From contig NZ_FNHF01000005.1 in assembly GCF_900103695.1 (NCBI RefSeq), positions 80,711-144,710 of the forward strand: a DNA stretch of 64,000 nucleotides, written 5' to 3'. The notes below the pieces were generated by a model that did not search any database, was not told the origin of the DNA, and saw nothing but the letters and a program-made list of their open reading frames with translations. Shown here one piece after another: positions 1-8,982 of the stretch. Every line of letters begins with the position of its first letter. Within the stretch, counting starts at the first letter, position 1. The position numbers and the translations under genes are program-made. Source of the DNA: Sediminibacillus halophilus. GTDB taxonomy: Bacteria > Bacillota > Bacilli > Bacillales > Amphibacillaceae.

Positions 1-26
1 CGAACCTTTCAAATCCGCGGCTGCTC

Positions 27-1310
27 TTATCCTTCCAACAATAAATCGTATGGATCTTCAAGCATTTGTTTGATCCGTACCAGGAACTGCACGGCATCTT
101 TTCCGTCTACGATTCTATGATCATAAGACATGGCCACATACATCATCGGACGTACTTCGATCGAATCATCCGGCATGACAATCGGCCGTTTCTGGATGGA
201 ATGCATTCCGAGAATACCAACTTGTGGCGCATTTAAAATTGGCGTCGATAACAGTGATCCGAAAATACCGCCGTTTGTAATCGTGAACGATCCACCTTGC
301 AGATCGGCCATTTGCAACTGTTTATCCCGTGCTTTCTTGCCAAGATGGGCGATTTCCCGTTCCACACCAGCAAAATCGAGACGATCAGCGTCACGGACAA
401 CCGGAACTACGAGTCCGTCATCGGTCGATACCGCGATACCTATATCATAGAATTTTTTCAAGACAAGTTCGTTACCTTGAATTTCCGCATTAATCAGCGG
501 GAATTCCTTTAATGCGCCGACAACAGCTTTTGTAAAGAATGACATAAAACCAAGCTTGACATCGTGTTTTTCCAGGAATTTGTCCTTCCGCTCGCTGCGC
601 AGTTTCATGATTGCGGTCATATCCACTTCATTAAACGTTGTCAGCATGGCTGCGTTATGCTGCGCTTCCACTAAACGGTTTGCAATCGTCTGACGGCGGC
701 GGCTCATTTTCACCTGCTCTACCGGCTTGTCGAATTCCGTTTTCTCGGAAGATTTCGCTGCCTGCTGCTTGTCTTGTTTTGGCGCTTCCGCTTGCTTTTG
801 ACCGCCTTTTGCCGCCTGGTCTACATCTTCCGGACGAATACGGCCCAACGGGTCCCGTGGGTAAACATCGCTAAGATCAATGCCTAATTCACGGGCACGC
901 TTCCTGGCAGCTGGTGAAGCAACTGTGTCTTTGCTGCTAGAGGAAGTCTGTTCTTCCTTTTGACTAGAAGCAGCTGGCTTTTCTTCTGAGGCTGAATCCT
1001 GTTTGCTATCTTCCACAGGAGTCTCCTCTTTTGCAGATTCATCCTGACTGTTATCCCCAGCACCGCCAGCTTCCCCATTTTCGTCCACTTTGGCGATGAC
1101 GTCGCCGACTTCGACGTCGTCGCCCTCTTCTTTTGTGAGTTCAACGATGACACCTGCATAGTCAGCATTAACTTCGACGTTGACTTTGTCGGTTTCCAGT
1201 TCCAATACCGGATCGCCCTTCTCTACTTTGTCACCTTGCTTTACGAGCCATTCGGCGATAGTACCTTCTGTAATTGATTCTGCTAATTCCGGGACTTTAA
1301 TTTCCTTCAC
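27..1310 (-). CDS. odhB: Dihydrolipoyllysine succinyltransferase, E2 of 2-oxoglutarate dehydrogenase
   Basis: Transfers the succinyl group to CoA in the TCA-cycle 2-oxoglutarate dehydrogenase complex (cytoplasm). The 427-residue protein has the three E2 parts in order. An N-terminal lipoyl domain carries the lipoyl lysine in ETDKV (K42). After an Ala/Glu/Ser/Lys-rich linker comes a peripheral-subunit-binding domain at about 131-163. The C-terminal acyltransferase domain has the catalytic DHRIVDG (H398, D402). Start is GTG, preceded by AGGAGG. It overlaps the end of odhA by 14 bases, so the two are translationally coupled. Length matches Bacillus OdhB (about 417). Confidence 0.97.
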   Translation of the reverse strand: MKEIKVPELAESITEGTIAEWLVKQGDKVEKGDPVLELETDKVNVEVNADYAGVIVELTKEEGDDVEVGDVIAKVDENGEAGGAGDNSQDESAKEETPVEDSKQDSASEEKPAASSQKEEQTSSSSKDTVASPAARKRARELGIDLSDVYPRDPLGRIRPEDVDQAAKGGQKQAEAPKQDKQQAAKSSEKTEFDKPVEQVKMSRRRQTIANRLVEAQHNAAMLTTFNEVDMTAIMKLRSERKDKFLEKHDVKLGFMSFFTKAVVGALKEFPLINAEIQGNELVLKKFYDIGIAVSTDDGLVVPVVRDADRLDFAGVEREIAHLGKKARDKQLQMADLQGGSFTITNGGIFGSLLSTPILNAPQVGILGMHSIQKRPIVMPDDSIEVRPMMYVAMSYDHRIVDGKDAVQFLVRIKQMLEDPYDLLLEG

Positions 1311-4158
1311 TGGAATCTCCTCCTTTAGACAGCTTTAAGGCTTCCTGCACGATTCGTTTTTGTTCTGTTTTGTGTATGTTTGGCTCTCCAACCGCTGGTG
1401 ATGACCGATCAGGACGACCGACATAACGCAACTGTTGATGTTCATCCAGAAGATTGTATAAAAGCTCTTTGACAAAGTTCCAGCTGCCCATATTTCTAGG
1501 CTCTTCCTGAACCCAAATTACTTCTTCGACATTTGGACAATCCTTCAGAACCTTTTCCAATTCTTTTGCCGGGAATGGATAGATTTGTTCCAAACGGATA
1601 ACATGCGTATCCTTTACTTTATCTTCATTCTGGCTCATTGTTTCAGCGATATCCACCATCACTTTCCCACTGCCGATGACCAGTCTTTTCGCTTTTTTCG
1701 TCGTCTTCGGCAAGCCTGGTTGTGTGATCACTTTCTCAAAGTTCTGCTCACTGAACTCTTCGGCCGTAGAAGCTACACGTTGATTACGTAACAAACTCTT
1801 CGGCGTCATCACCACAAGCGGACGGGCAGCGTCCTTCCCTCTCAATGCTGCCTGGCGGCGTAACAAATGGAAATATTGGGCGCTGGTAGTTACATTGGCG
1901 ACAATCCAGTTGTTTTCAGCAGCAAGCTGCAAGAAACGTTCAAGTCTGGCACTGGAGTGTTCCGGTCCCTGACCTTCGTAGCCATGCGGGAGCAACAATA
2001 CCATGTTTGATTTCTCTCCCCACTTGGCTCGGCCTGCGGCAATAAATTGGTCAAAAATCACTTGGCCAGCGTTGGCGAAATCACCGAATTGCGCTTCCCA
2101 AAGTACCAGGGTGTTCGGCGACTGAACGCTGTATCCGTACTCAAACCCTAGCACTCCCGCTTCCGATAACGGACTGTTATGAATGGCAAATGAAGCTTTC
2201 GCCTGATCCAATCCATGCATAGGGCAGTAGGTATCCCCGGTTTCCACATCATGCAGCACCAAATGGCGATGGGCAAAAGTTCCTCGTTCGGAATCCTGAC
2301 CAGTCAGACGTATGGAGACACCATCTTGCAAAATCGAAGCATAAGCAAGCGTTTCAGCCGTTGCCCAATCCGCCTTGTTTCCTTCCTCCAACGCTTCTCC
2401 ACGTTTTTTAAGGATTTTTTCCAGTTTCTTAAACCCTTGGAATCCTTCAGGTCGTTTGAGGAGACCTTCATTCAGCTGCTTCAACTGCTCAAGCGGGACA
2501 GCCGTTCTGATTCCGTCGAGGCCGTTGGACAACGCCTCTGGGGCAGGCTTCGGCTCTGGTTCGTCCGTTTCATTTTCCATCATATTATCGAAAATGTCTT
2601 TAAGCTCCTGTTCCCGTTCTTTCTTTAACTTCTCGTAATCGTCATCGCCGATAACCCCTTCTTCTTGAAGGCGTTTTGCATAAACGACAGCAACCGAGTC
2701 ATGTTTATCGATTTCTTTGTATAGCTGCGGCTGTGTAGCCCGTGGTTCATCCATTTCATTATGACCATAGCGACGATAGCCGACTAAATCAATTAGAAAA
2801 TCCTTATGGAAAGTCTGCCGATATTCATATGCCAGCGCCATAGCGGACACACACGCCTCCGGGTCATCCGCATTGACATGAACGATCGGAATTTCAAATC
2901 CTTTCGCCAAGTCACTCGCATATCTGGTTGATCTGCCTTGATCCTGACCGGTAGTGAAACCGACTAGATTATTGGCGATCAAATGCAGAGTGCCGCCTGT
3001 CCGGTAACCAGGCAAATCGCTCATGTTCAAGGTTTCGGCTACGACGCCTTCCCCGATGAATGCAGCATCGCCATGTATCAAAATGCTGAAAGCACGATCC
3101 TGACTTTGAGCAGGTGCGCCTGCCTGATCCACATCCTCCTGAGCGGCCCGTGTAAAGCCTTCCACAACTGGATTTACAAATTCGAGATGCGAAGGATTGT
3201 GAGCCAAAGTGATCTTAGTAGGAGATACCTTGTCTTCTCCCAAGCTTTTCACTGCCCCAAAATGATACTTCACATCACCTGTCCAGCCATAATTGATTCC
3301 TTTAGAACCAGCTGACGGCATCAATTCTTTATCCGATGAATAATGAAATTCAGAAAATATCTTGTCATATGGCTTGCCAAGCACGTGGGTCAAAACACTT
3401 AAACGACCCCTATGAGCCATCCCCATCAGTATTTCCTCAGTCTCATCCATGAAGGAGTTATTAACCGCTTTATCCAGCATCGGAACCATCATTTCCAAGC
3501 CTTCGATGGAAAACCGTTTCTGACCGACAAAGGTCTTGGCAAGAAAACTTTCATATCCTTCTACATCTGTCAGCCGTTTCAATAGCTGCCTTTTTTCCTC
3601 TTGACTCAATGACAAAGCAAAGGCGCCGGTATCAATTTTATCCTGGAGCCATTTCCGCTCGTCGTCATTATTCACATGATCATATTCAAAAGAAGTAGTA
3701 CCCGCATAATTCTTTTTCAACAAGTTGACCACTTCAAGTGCATTGGTCACATTACCGGGAGCTTCTTCCCAAATCCAATTCGCAGGAATCGCTTCCAAAT
3801 CTTCGTTCGTCAAATTATAATAAGCCGGATTGACTAACTCCGAGTTGCGATCCTTCTCTTTTCCGACAGGATATATGTCCGCTTCTAGATGTCCATAACG
3901 GCGAATAGCCTCCACAAGTTTCATTGTCGAGGTTAGTTTCTTAATATCACTGGCTGAAGTTGTCGCTGAATCGGTTTGCTGCAATCCCCCTGTTTGTGTC
4001 AACCATTCAGGTGCCCCGTGCTGATCGAACATTTCTTTCAGAGATGCATCGATTGTCGAGGGGTCTTGTTTGTACAATTCGTACTGTTCTTCAATGTACC
4101 CCATGTTTGGACCATGAAAATTTTCCCAGAATCTTCCACTAGATTCTTGCTGTGTCAC
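1297..4158 (-). CDS. odhA: 2-oxoglutarate dehydrogenase E1 component
   Basis: Thiamine-diphosphate-dependent decarboxylase that starts the 2-oxoglutarate to succinyl-CoA reaction. It is 953 residues, close to the 944 of B. subtilis OdhA. The thiamine-diphosphate binding stretch runs from GDAAF (363) to ANN (395-397). A GMAHRGRL block lies at 246-253. The transketolase-like pyrimidine-binding domain and E1 C-terminal domain follow. The gene is the first of the odhAB operon, with a good sigma-A promoter about 66 bases upstream. The upstream intergenic region holds no other member of the complex; the E3 subunit (lpd) is outside the window. Confidence 0.97.
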   Translation of the reverse strand: MTQQESSGRFWENFHGPNMGYIEEQYELYKQDPSTIDASLKEMFDQHGAPEWLTQTGGLQQTDSATTSASDIKKLTSTMKLVEAIRRYGHLEADIYPVGKEKDRNSELVNPAYYNLTNEDLEAIPANWIWEEAPGNVTNALEVVNLLKKNYAGTTSFEYDHVNNDDERKWLQDKIDTGAFALSLSQEEKRQLLKRLTDVEGYESFLAKTFVGQKRFSIEGLEMMVPMLDKAVNNSFMDETEEILMGMAHRGRLSVLTHVLGKPYDKIFSEFHYSSDKELMPSAGSKGINYGWTGDVKYHFGAVKSLGEDKVSPTKITLAHNPSHLEFVNPVVEGFTRAAQEDVDQAGAPAQSQDRAFSILIHGDAAFIGEGVVAETLNMSDLPGYRTGGTLHLIANNLVGFTTGQDQGRSTRYASDLAKGFEIPIVHVNADDPEACVSAMALAYEYRQTFHKDFLIDLVGYRRYGHNEMDEPRATQPQLYKEIDKHDSVAVVYAKRLQEEGVIGDDDYEKLKKEREQELKDIFDNMMENETDEPEPKPAPEALSNGLDGIRTAVPLEQLKQLNEGLLKRPEGFQGFKKLEKILKKRGEALEEGNKADWATAETLAYASILQDGVSIRLTGQDSERGTFAHRHLVLHDVETGDTYCPMHGLDQAKASFAIHNSPLSEAGVLGFEYGYSVQSPNTLVLWEAQFGDFANAGQVIFDQFIAAGRAKWGEKSNMVLLLPHGYEGQGPEHSSARLERFLQLAAENNWIVANVTTSAQYFHLLRRQAALRGKDAARPLVVMTPKSLLRNQRVASTAEEFSEQNFEKVITQPGLPKTTKKAKRLVIGSGKVMVDIAETMSQNEDKVKDTHVIRLEQIYPFPAKELEKVLKDCPNVEEVIWVQEEPRNMGSWNFVKELLYNLLDEHQQLRYVGRPDRSSPAVGEPNIHKTEQKRIVQEALKLSKGGDSSEGN

Positions 4159-4223
4159 GACTTATACCCCCATTAGAAGTTCACTTTCTCCATCAATTAA
4201 ACGTCACTGAACATTCAATGACC

Positions 4224-4252
4224 ATTATAGAACTGACCTCTTTCTACATCAA
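4224..4252 (-). promoter_or_regulatory. sigma-A promoter of odhAB
   Basis: On the minus strand TTGATG (4252-4247), 17-base spacer, TATAAT (4229-4224). It sits about 66 bases before the odhA start, the only gene it can serve. Confidence 0.7.
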
Positions 4253-4598
4253 CTAATATACCCTATTTTATACAAGGAAACAATAACCTACCGACACCAT
4301 CTATCAAAATAATCGAAATATAAAATAATTATATGTAAACAGCCTTGGCACCGTTATTGCGGAACCAAGGCTATAAGGAGAGCGTTATGGAAAATCAACG
4401 GGTGTCACGAGAACTTGTTCGGCGATGCCAAACGAATTGACGAAACAGTACAAGAGGACTAAAGGCAGTGATGTAACAAAATGCACCCGACAACGTCCTG
4501 ATTCAACTATATTTTGTTACCTTTCAAAAAAGCTTGCAGAAAACCTGGAAAAGGTTTACCTGCAAGCTTTAGCCTTCTATTAAAAAATCATGGAACCA
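4253..4598. other. Intergenic region odhA-prkA
   Basis: Holds an inverted repeat AGCCTTGG/CCAAGGCT (4341-4372, 16-base loop). This is followed at once by AAGGAG and a 17-codon plus-strand mini-ORF (4387-4440). The mini-ORF resembles nothing I know and may be a leader peptide, a gene remnant or chance. The prkA terminator lies at the right edge. No longer gene is seen. Confidence 0.35.
4525..4571 (-). terminator. Rho-independent terminator of prkA
   Basis: Long stem AAAGCTTGCAG ... CTGCAAGCTTT with an inner AACCT/AGGTT pairing, followed on the minus strand by a T run. Begins about 28 bases after the prkA stop. Confidence 0.85.
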
Positions 4599-6497
4599 TC
4601 ATCGATTCAACAAGCTGCCGACATAGCGCAGCAGTTCATTCGCCGAAGTAGAATTGTAGCCGTACTCATCGATCAGTGTGGCAACCACTTCATTGATCTT
4701 CTTGAGCTGTTGTTCATCCGGTGTCTTGCTCGATGTCGTAATTTTGACAACGTCTTTTAAATCGGCAAATAGTTTTTTCTGAATTGCTTCCCGCAAACGT
4801 TCATGTGATTGATAATTGAATTTTTTCCCTTTACGGGCATAGGCAGAAATCCGGATCAAAATCTCTTCCCGAAACGCTTTTTTGGCATTTTCAGAAATAC
4901 CGATCTGTTCCTCGATCGAACGCATCAGTTTCTCATCTGGATGCATTTCTTCCCCTGTCAGCGGATCATGCAGTTTTGTTTTGTTACAGTAGGCTTCGAC
5001 ATTATCAAGATAGTTTTCCATCAATGTCCGCGCCGACTCTTCATACGAATAAACGAATGCCTTCTGCACTTCTTTTTTGGCAATTTCATCGTATTCTTTT
5101 CTGGCGATCGAAATAAAATTCAAATATCTTTCCTTGTCGTCTTTAGAAATGGACGCATGGCTGTCGAGTCCGTCCTTCAATGACCGCAAGACATCAAGTG
5201 CATTGATCGAGGTCATTTCCTTCTTGATAATCGTCGAGGATATCCGGTTGATGACATAACGCGGGTCAATCCCGCTCATTCCTTCATCTGCATATTCTTT
5301 CTTCATTTCAAGTACATCGGCATCACTATAGCCTTCCACATTTTGCCCGTCATACAGATACATTTTTTTGAGCAGACTGATGCTGCCGCGATTGGACTCT
5401 TTCAATCTGCTTAAGACCGTGAACATTGCTGCAACCCGTAGTGTATGCGGTGCAATATGGACATCTTTTATGTCGCTTTCCTTGATCATTTTTTCATAAA
5501 TCCGTTCTTCTTCACTCAACCGTAAATTGTATGGAACCGGCATGACAATCATCCTGGAATGAAGCGCCTCGTTCTTTTTATTGGCAATAAATGATCGGTA
5601 TTCGGATTCGTTAGTGTGAGCCACAATTAGTTCATCGGCAGAAATAAGGGCGAATCTGCCCGCCTTGAAATTTCCTTCCTGGGTGAGAGAGAGTAAGTGC
5701 CATAGGAACTTCTCATCACATTTCAACATTTCCTGAAACTCCATGATCCCGCGGTTGGCCTTGTTGAGTTCCCCATCAAACCGGTATGCGCGCGGATCGG
5801 ACTCTGAGCCGTACTCAGCAATGGTGGAAAAATCTATCGACCCGGTTAAATCTGCTATGTCCTGGGATTTTGGGTCGGAAGGACTAAAAGTGCCTATACC
5901 TGTTCGTTTATCTTCAGAAAAGAAAATCCGTTCCACCATGACATCTTCTATTCGCCCATCGTATTCCTTTTCAAGGCGCATGGTATTCAGCGGAGACAAG
6001 CTCCCTTCAATTTTCACGCCATATTGTTCTTCAAAATCCGATCGTAAATGCGGGGGAATCAAATGCAATGGGTCCTCATGCATTGGACAGCCCTTGATTG
6101 CATAAACAGCTCCTTCATCGGTCAAGGTGTACTCCTCCAACCCCCGCTTCAACAGGGCAACCAGTGTCGATTTACCTCCACTTACTGGTCCCATCAAAAG
6201 CAAAATCCGCTTTTTTACATCGAGTCTTCTTGCCGCTGGATGAAAATATTCCTCTACCAGACGTTCCAGCGCTTCATCCAATCCGTAAAGCGCATCGGAA
6301 AAAAAACTGTATGTCTTTACCCCGTCTTCACGCTCTGTGACTCCCTTATGCTTAATCATGTTATAGACCCTTGAGTGGGCAGATTGAGCTAAATAAGGCC
6401 GTTCCTTTAACAGATCCAGATAGTCCGCGAAGGTCCCTTCCCATTTCAACTTTTTCTGATCTTCTCTATGATCCTGGATTTTTTTCAATATATCCAT
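4599..6497 (-). CDS. prkA: Serine protein kinase / AAA+ protein PrkA
   Basis: Sporulation-associated PrkA family protein; family members have been described as serine kinase and as AAA+ protease. The 632 residues match the usual length (about 631). A Walker A motif GPVSGGKST lies at 103-111, followed by the PrkA AAA domain (ISADELIVAHTNESE). The C-terminal PrkA domain contains the conserved LRSLKDGLDSH. ATG start is preceded by GGGAGGG. It stands alone between a terminator and a long upstream gap, so it is monocistronic. In B. subtilis the gene is expressed in sporulation; no clear sporulation promoter could be assigned here. Confidence 0.95.
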   Translation of the reverse strand: MDILKKIQDHREDQKKLKWEGTFADYLDLLKERPYLAQSAHSRVYNMIKHKGVTEREDGVKTYSFFSDALYGLDEALERLVEEYFHPAARRLDVKKRILLLMGPVSGGKSTLVALLKRGLEEYTLTDEGAVYAIKGCPMHEDPLHLIPPHLRSDFEEQYGVKIEGSLSPLNTMRLEKEYDGRIEDVMVERIFFSEDKRTGIGTFSPSDPKSQDIADLTGSIDFSTIAEYGSESDPRAYRFDGELNKANRGIMEFQEMLKCDEKFLWHLLSLTQEGNFKAGRFALISADELIVAHTNESEYRSFIANKKNEALHSRMIVMPVPYNLRLSEEERIYEKMIKESDIKDVHIAPHTLRVAAMFTVLSRLKESNRGSISLLKKMYLYDGQNVEGYSDADVLEMKKEYADEGMSGIDPRYVINRISSTIIKKEMTSINALDVLRSLKDGLDSHASISKDDKERYLNFISIARKEYDEIAKKEVQKAFVYSYEESARTLMENYLDNVEAYCNKTKLHDPLTGEEMHPDEKLMRSIEEQIGISENAKKAFREEILIRISAYARKGKKFNYQSHERLREAIQKKLFADLKDVVKITTSSKTPDEQQLKKINEVVATLIDEYGYNSTSANELLRYVGSLLNR

Positions 6498-6811
6498 CTC
6501 TACGCCCTCCCTGAAGAAATTAGCAAAAACTACCCAGCAGTATATTCAGTGCAGGTTTCCACTGCTCCTGTTCCCTTTTTGGTGCCCATAAGAAAAGATG
6601 GTTACTTTAATCTATGTAACCACCCTTGTGAACATGAATGATAGCAACAGGTAACCTGAGGATAAGGAAATCCTCTGTTTTCAGAAGCGCGGAAGGGACC
6701 TGCCGGTTTGGAGTTCACAAGCTTCTCATAATTCGTTATAATAGAGGTAAGATACGCTACATAAACAATTACTGCCTGATGGGGCACAGAACATAAAGGA
6801 GGATGCCTTCC
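6498..6811. other. Intergenic region upstream of prkA
   Basis: Contains a short hairpin GGTTAC/GTAACC (about 6600-6620) and the promoter of the small plus-strand gene. A 61-codon minus-strand frame here lacks a ribosome site and crosses that promoter, so it was not called. Confidence 0.4.
6714..6742 (+). promoter_or_regulatory. sigma-A promoter of the 32-residue peptide gene
   Basis: TTCACA (6714-6719), 17 bases, TATAAT (6737-6742). It lies about 70 bases before a strong ribosome site and a small ORF, which supports that ORF being expressed. Confidence 0.75.
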
Positions 6812-6910
6812 ATGAGTATGAATATTGCATTGATTTTGGGTGTAACCATTGTATTCCTTACTTCCATTTTCACAGCCGGAAAAGATTCAAAACAAACGCC
6901 AAAACGATAA
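6812..6910 (+). CDS. Small hydrophobic peptide, 32 residues
   Basis: ATG with AAAGGAGG nine bases upstream. It encodes a single membrane-spanning helix (residues about 4-21, rich in I, L, V, T, F) and then a short basic tail ending KQTPKR. It has its own sigma-A promoter, and a terminator lies at about 7028-7071. Topology would be N-out or N-in single-pass with a cytoplasmic positive tail by the positive-inside rule. I do not recognise the family. Such short single-helix proteins are common in Bacillaceae and are often missed by annotation. Confidence 0.7.
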   Translation: MSMNIALILGVTIVFLTSIFTAGKDSKQTPKR

Positions 6911-7027
6911 GGTATTTCCTGCTTAGCTTGTGTTTGCTAAAATATTCAGTCAATAGAAAGAGACCAAGAATAAATGTAAGTCCCTTCGAAAAGTGAATGG
7001 GATCCTTTATGGCGGAATAATAATACG

Positions 7028-7071
7028 AAACAGAACGCTTTGGTTTTGATAACCAATCGTTCTGTTTTTTA
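7028..7071 (+). terminator. Rho-independent terminator after the small peptide gene
   Basis: Inverted repeat ACAGAACG ... CGTTCTGT with an inner TTGG/CCAA pairing, followed by TTTTTT. Confidence 0.75.
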
Positions 7072-7356
7072 TTGTCTGGTTGGGCGAGATATCCATAATA
7101 GGAAAATAAAATCGAGTGCTAAGGGACAATGAAATACGTAAATAGGGCTAAGGCGACTTACCATTACTTCTTCTTTTTCTTTTACCGATTATGACAACCG
7201 TTGTATAAAAACAATTCTTTAGCTCAGAATGTAGACAATGAAGCGAACAACTCGGTTATCAGGGGACCACTTCTCTGCGGAAACGGAACCGTTATGCTTA
7301 GCGGAAACTTCTTATACGCGTTGTTCACGGAAATGTAAATGGATGATTAATACAAA
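7072..7356. other. Intergenic region without a recognised gene
   Basis: About 285 bases between two terminators. No ORF with a ribosome site and no structured RNA that I recognise. Confidence 0.4.
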
Positions 7357-7384
7357 AACCAGCCGTCTGTCCGGCTGGTTTTTT
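7357..7384. terminator. Bidirectional terminator downstream of trmL
   Basis: AACCAGCCG ... CGGCTGGTT, flanked by A/T runs on both sides. Placed directly after the trmL stop on the minus strand. Confidence 0.8.
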
Positions 7385-7398
7385 ACGTTTATATTGCT

Positions 7399-7872
7399 TT
7401 AATGCAAACCTGGGAATCCCTGTTGCCTCAGTGCTTCATATATGATGATTGCCGCGGTATTGGATAAATTCAGGGAGCGGACCATATCATTCATGTGGAT
7501 TCGTAAACATTTATCCTCTTTCCCCTCAAGCAGCTCTTTCGGAATACCATTCGTTTCCCTGCCAAACACGAAAAACAAATCTTCATCCGGCTGATTGAAG
7601 TCAAAGTCGGTATAATGCTTGGTGCCGAAGTTTTCAATATAGTAAAAATTCCCGTCCGGATACATTTGGTACAGTTCATCCAAGGAATCATAATAATGGA
7701 TGGTGACATCCTTCCAATAATCCAAACCTGCTCTGCGTACCATCCTGTCATCGGTGGAAAAACCAAGCGGTCTGATCAGATGAAGTGTCGTACCAGTAGC
7801 CAGGCAGGTACGTGAAATATTCCCCGTATTGGCGGGGATTTCTGGCTGAAATAAAACTACGTGTATTGCCAC
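7399..7872 (-). CDS. trmL: tRNA (cytidine/uridine-2'-O-)-methyltransferase TrmL
   Basis: SPOUT-fold methyltransferase that 2'-O-methylates the wobble base 34 of tRNA-Leu isoacceptors. Family hallmarks are the N-terminal QPEIPANTGNISRTC, the central FGRETNGIP loop and the C-terminal SLNLSNTAAIIIYEALRQ knot. I chose the GTG at 7872 (157 residues). It gives the family-typical start M-A-I-H-V-V, with GGGGTGA six bases upstream; a GTG three codons earlier overlaps that ribosome site. Known as CspR in B. subtilis. Confidence 0.93.
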   Translation of the reverse strand: MAIHVVLFQPEIPANTGNISRTCLATGTTLHLIRPLGFSTDDRMVRRAGLDYWKDVTIHYYDSLDELYQMYPDGNFYYIENFGTKHYTDFDFNQPDEDLFFVFGRETNGIPKELLEGKEDKCLRIHMNDMVRSLNLSNTAAIIIYEALRQQGFPGLH

Positions 7873-7966
7873 TTTTTTCACCCCAAATAGTTAGTAACCC
7901 GCTTATTATATCACAATCATCAGGAGTTACGTGCACACTGTGGGCACTGCTGCAATCCTTCAAACG

Positions 7967-8830
7967 TCATTCACCGATCCGGAAAAATTTATACTGACAA
8001 TCTTCCGTCCAGGCCATCGAGTCCCGGTATTCCCAATAGCGATGCCGGCTGTTGTCGGTATGGGCGTTGACAAGCGGCTCGCCGTTTGTGTCCTTTGACA
8101 CTACGATCGTATTATGATCCCACCGCCCATCCCCTTGAAAATCATAACAAATCACATCACCAGGAAGTAAATCACTCGCCCTTTCCACTTCTTTTCCTTT
8201 TAACCCTTGTGTCGACCCACTCAAATACCAGCGCAAAGAATGGGCAACAGCCCAGCTGTAACTCCAGCTGTTCGCCTGATACCACCAGCCGCGCCCTTTG
8301 TCGGGCATTCCCCACATCGGCGCCCCGCCGGCATAGAGACATTGGGACACATAGCTGGTACAATCCACGGCAAATTTTCGAAATTCGGGGTTATAATCGT
8401 TCCACCAGCGCTCTGCATATTGGACTGCAGCCCGTCTATCATAATCGAAGCGTTGCGAACGCGCCTCCTCTTTGCCGAATACTTCGATGGCCGGAAGTTG
8501 TTTTGCCGTCTCGGGAGGAAGAACCAGCTCATCACTTGCTACTCGCCCCGCCTGGATGATTGCAGTATGGCGGCGCTGCTCTTCTTCATGATAAAAAGAA
8601 TTCCCTTGTTTGATAAAGAATACGGCCAGTAAATCATACTCAATTCTGCACTGACCCTTTTGCTCCTGAATCTTCCGCAGTAGTTTTCCTTCCCCTCTGA
8701 TTCTCGGCACTTTGTTTCCACGTTCCTCATGCAGGCGCTTTTTCCGTGCAATCCAATTATCCGGCTCGCCATCTTTTCTCTGCTCCAGAAGATGCTGCCA
8801 ATACGCCGTCAATAGTTGTTTGTCATCCAT
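7967..8830 (-). CDS. Amidase-domain (Amidase_6 type) Cys hydrolase
   Basis: 287 residues with no signal peptide. The C-terminal half has the putative cysteine amidase fold: DCTSYVSQ with probable catalytic C157, then GDVICYDFQGDGRWDHNTIVV supplying the histidine. This resembles NlpC/CHAP-like amidases of the Amidase_6 family. The N-terminal 120 residues (a charged, helical segment) are family-specific and of unknown role. ATG at 8830 is chosen because AGGAGGG precedes it; a longer frame adds 23 residues with no ribosome site. Target unknown: cell-wall peptide or another amide. Confidence 0.8.
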   Translation of the reverse strand: MDDKQLLTAYWQHLLEQRKDGEPDNWIARKKRLHEERGNKVPRIRGEGKLLRKIQEQKGQCRIEYDLLAVFFIKQGNSFYHEEEQRRHTAIIQAGRVASDELVLPPETAKQLPAIEVFGKEEARSQRFDYDRRAAVQYAERWWNDYNPEFRKFAVDCTSYVSQCLYAGGAPMWGMPDKGRGWWYQANSWSYSWAVAHSLRWYLSGSTQGLKGKEVERASDLLPGDVICYDFQGDGRWDHNTIVVSKDTNGEPLVNAHTDNSRHRYWEYRDSMAWTEDCQYKFFRIGE

Positions 8831-8982
8831 GCGCGTATCCCTCCTAATTAACTTATATGAGGGAAAACACATTCTCTGAACAAAAAAAGCCCGCTCCATC
8901 CAGTTGGATAAGCGGGAACGGTATCATTATATCTCTTTGTAAACGGAGCACATACCAGACAAGAACAGTATGTCTTTGCCCA

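Noticed and set aside
6602-6787. 61-codon minus-strand ORF
   Set aside because: No ribosome site, no protein-like pattern, and it crosses the promoter of the small peptide gene.
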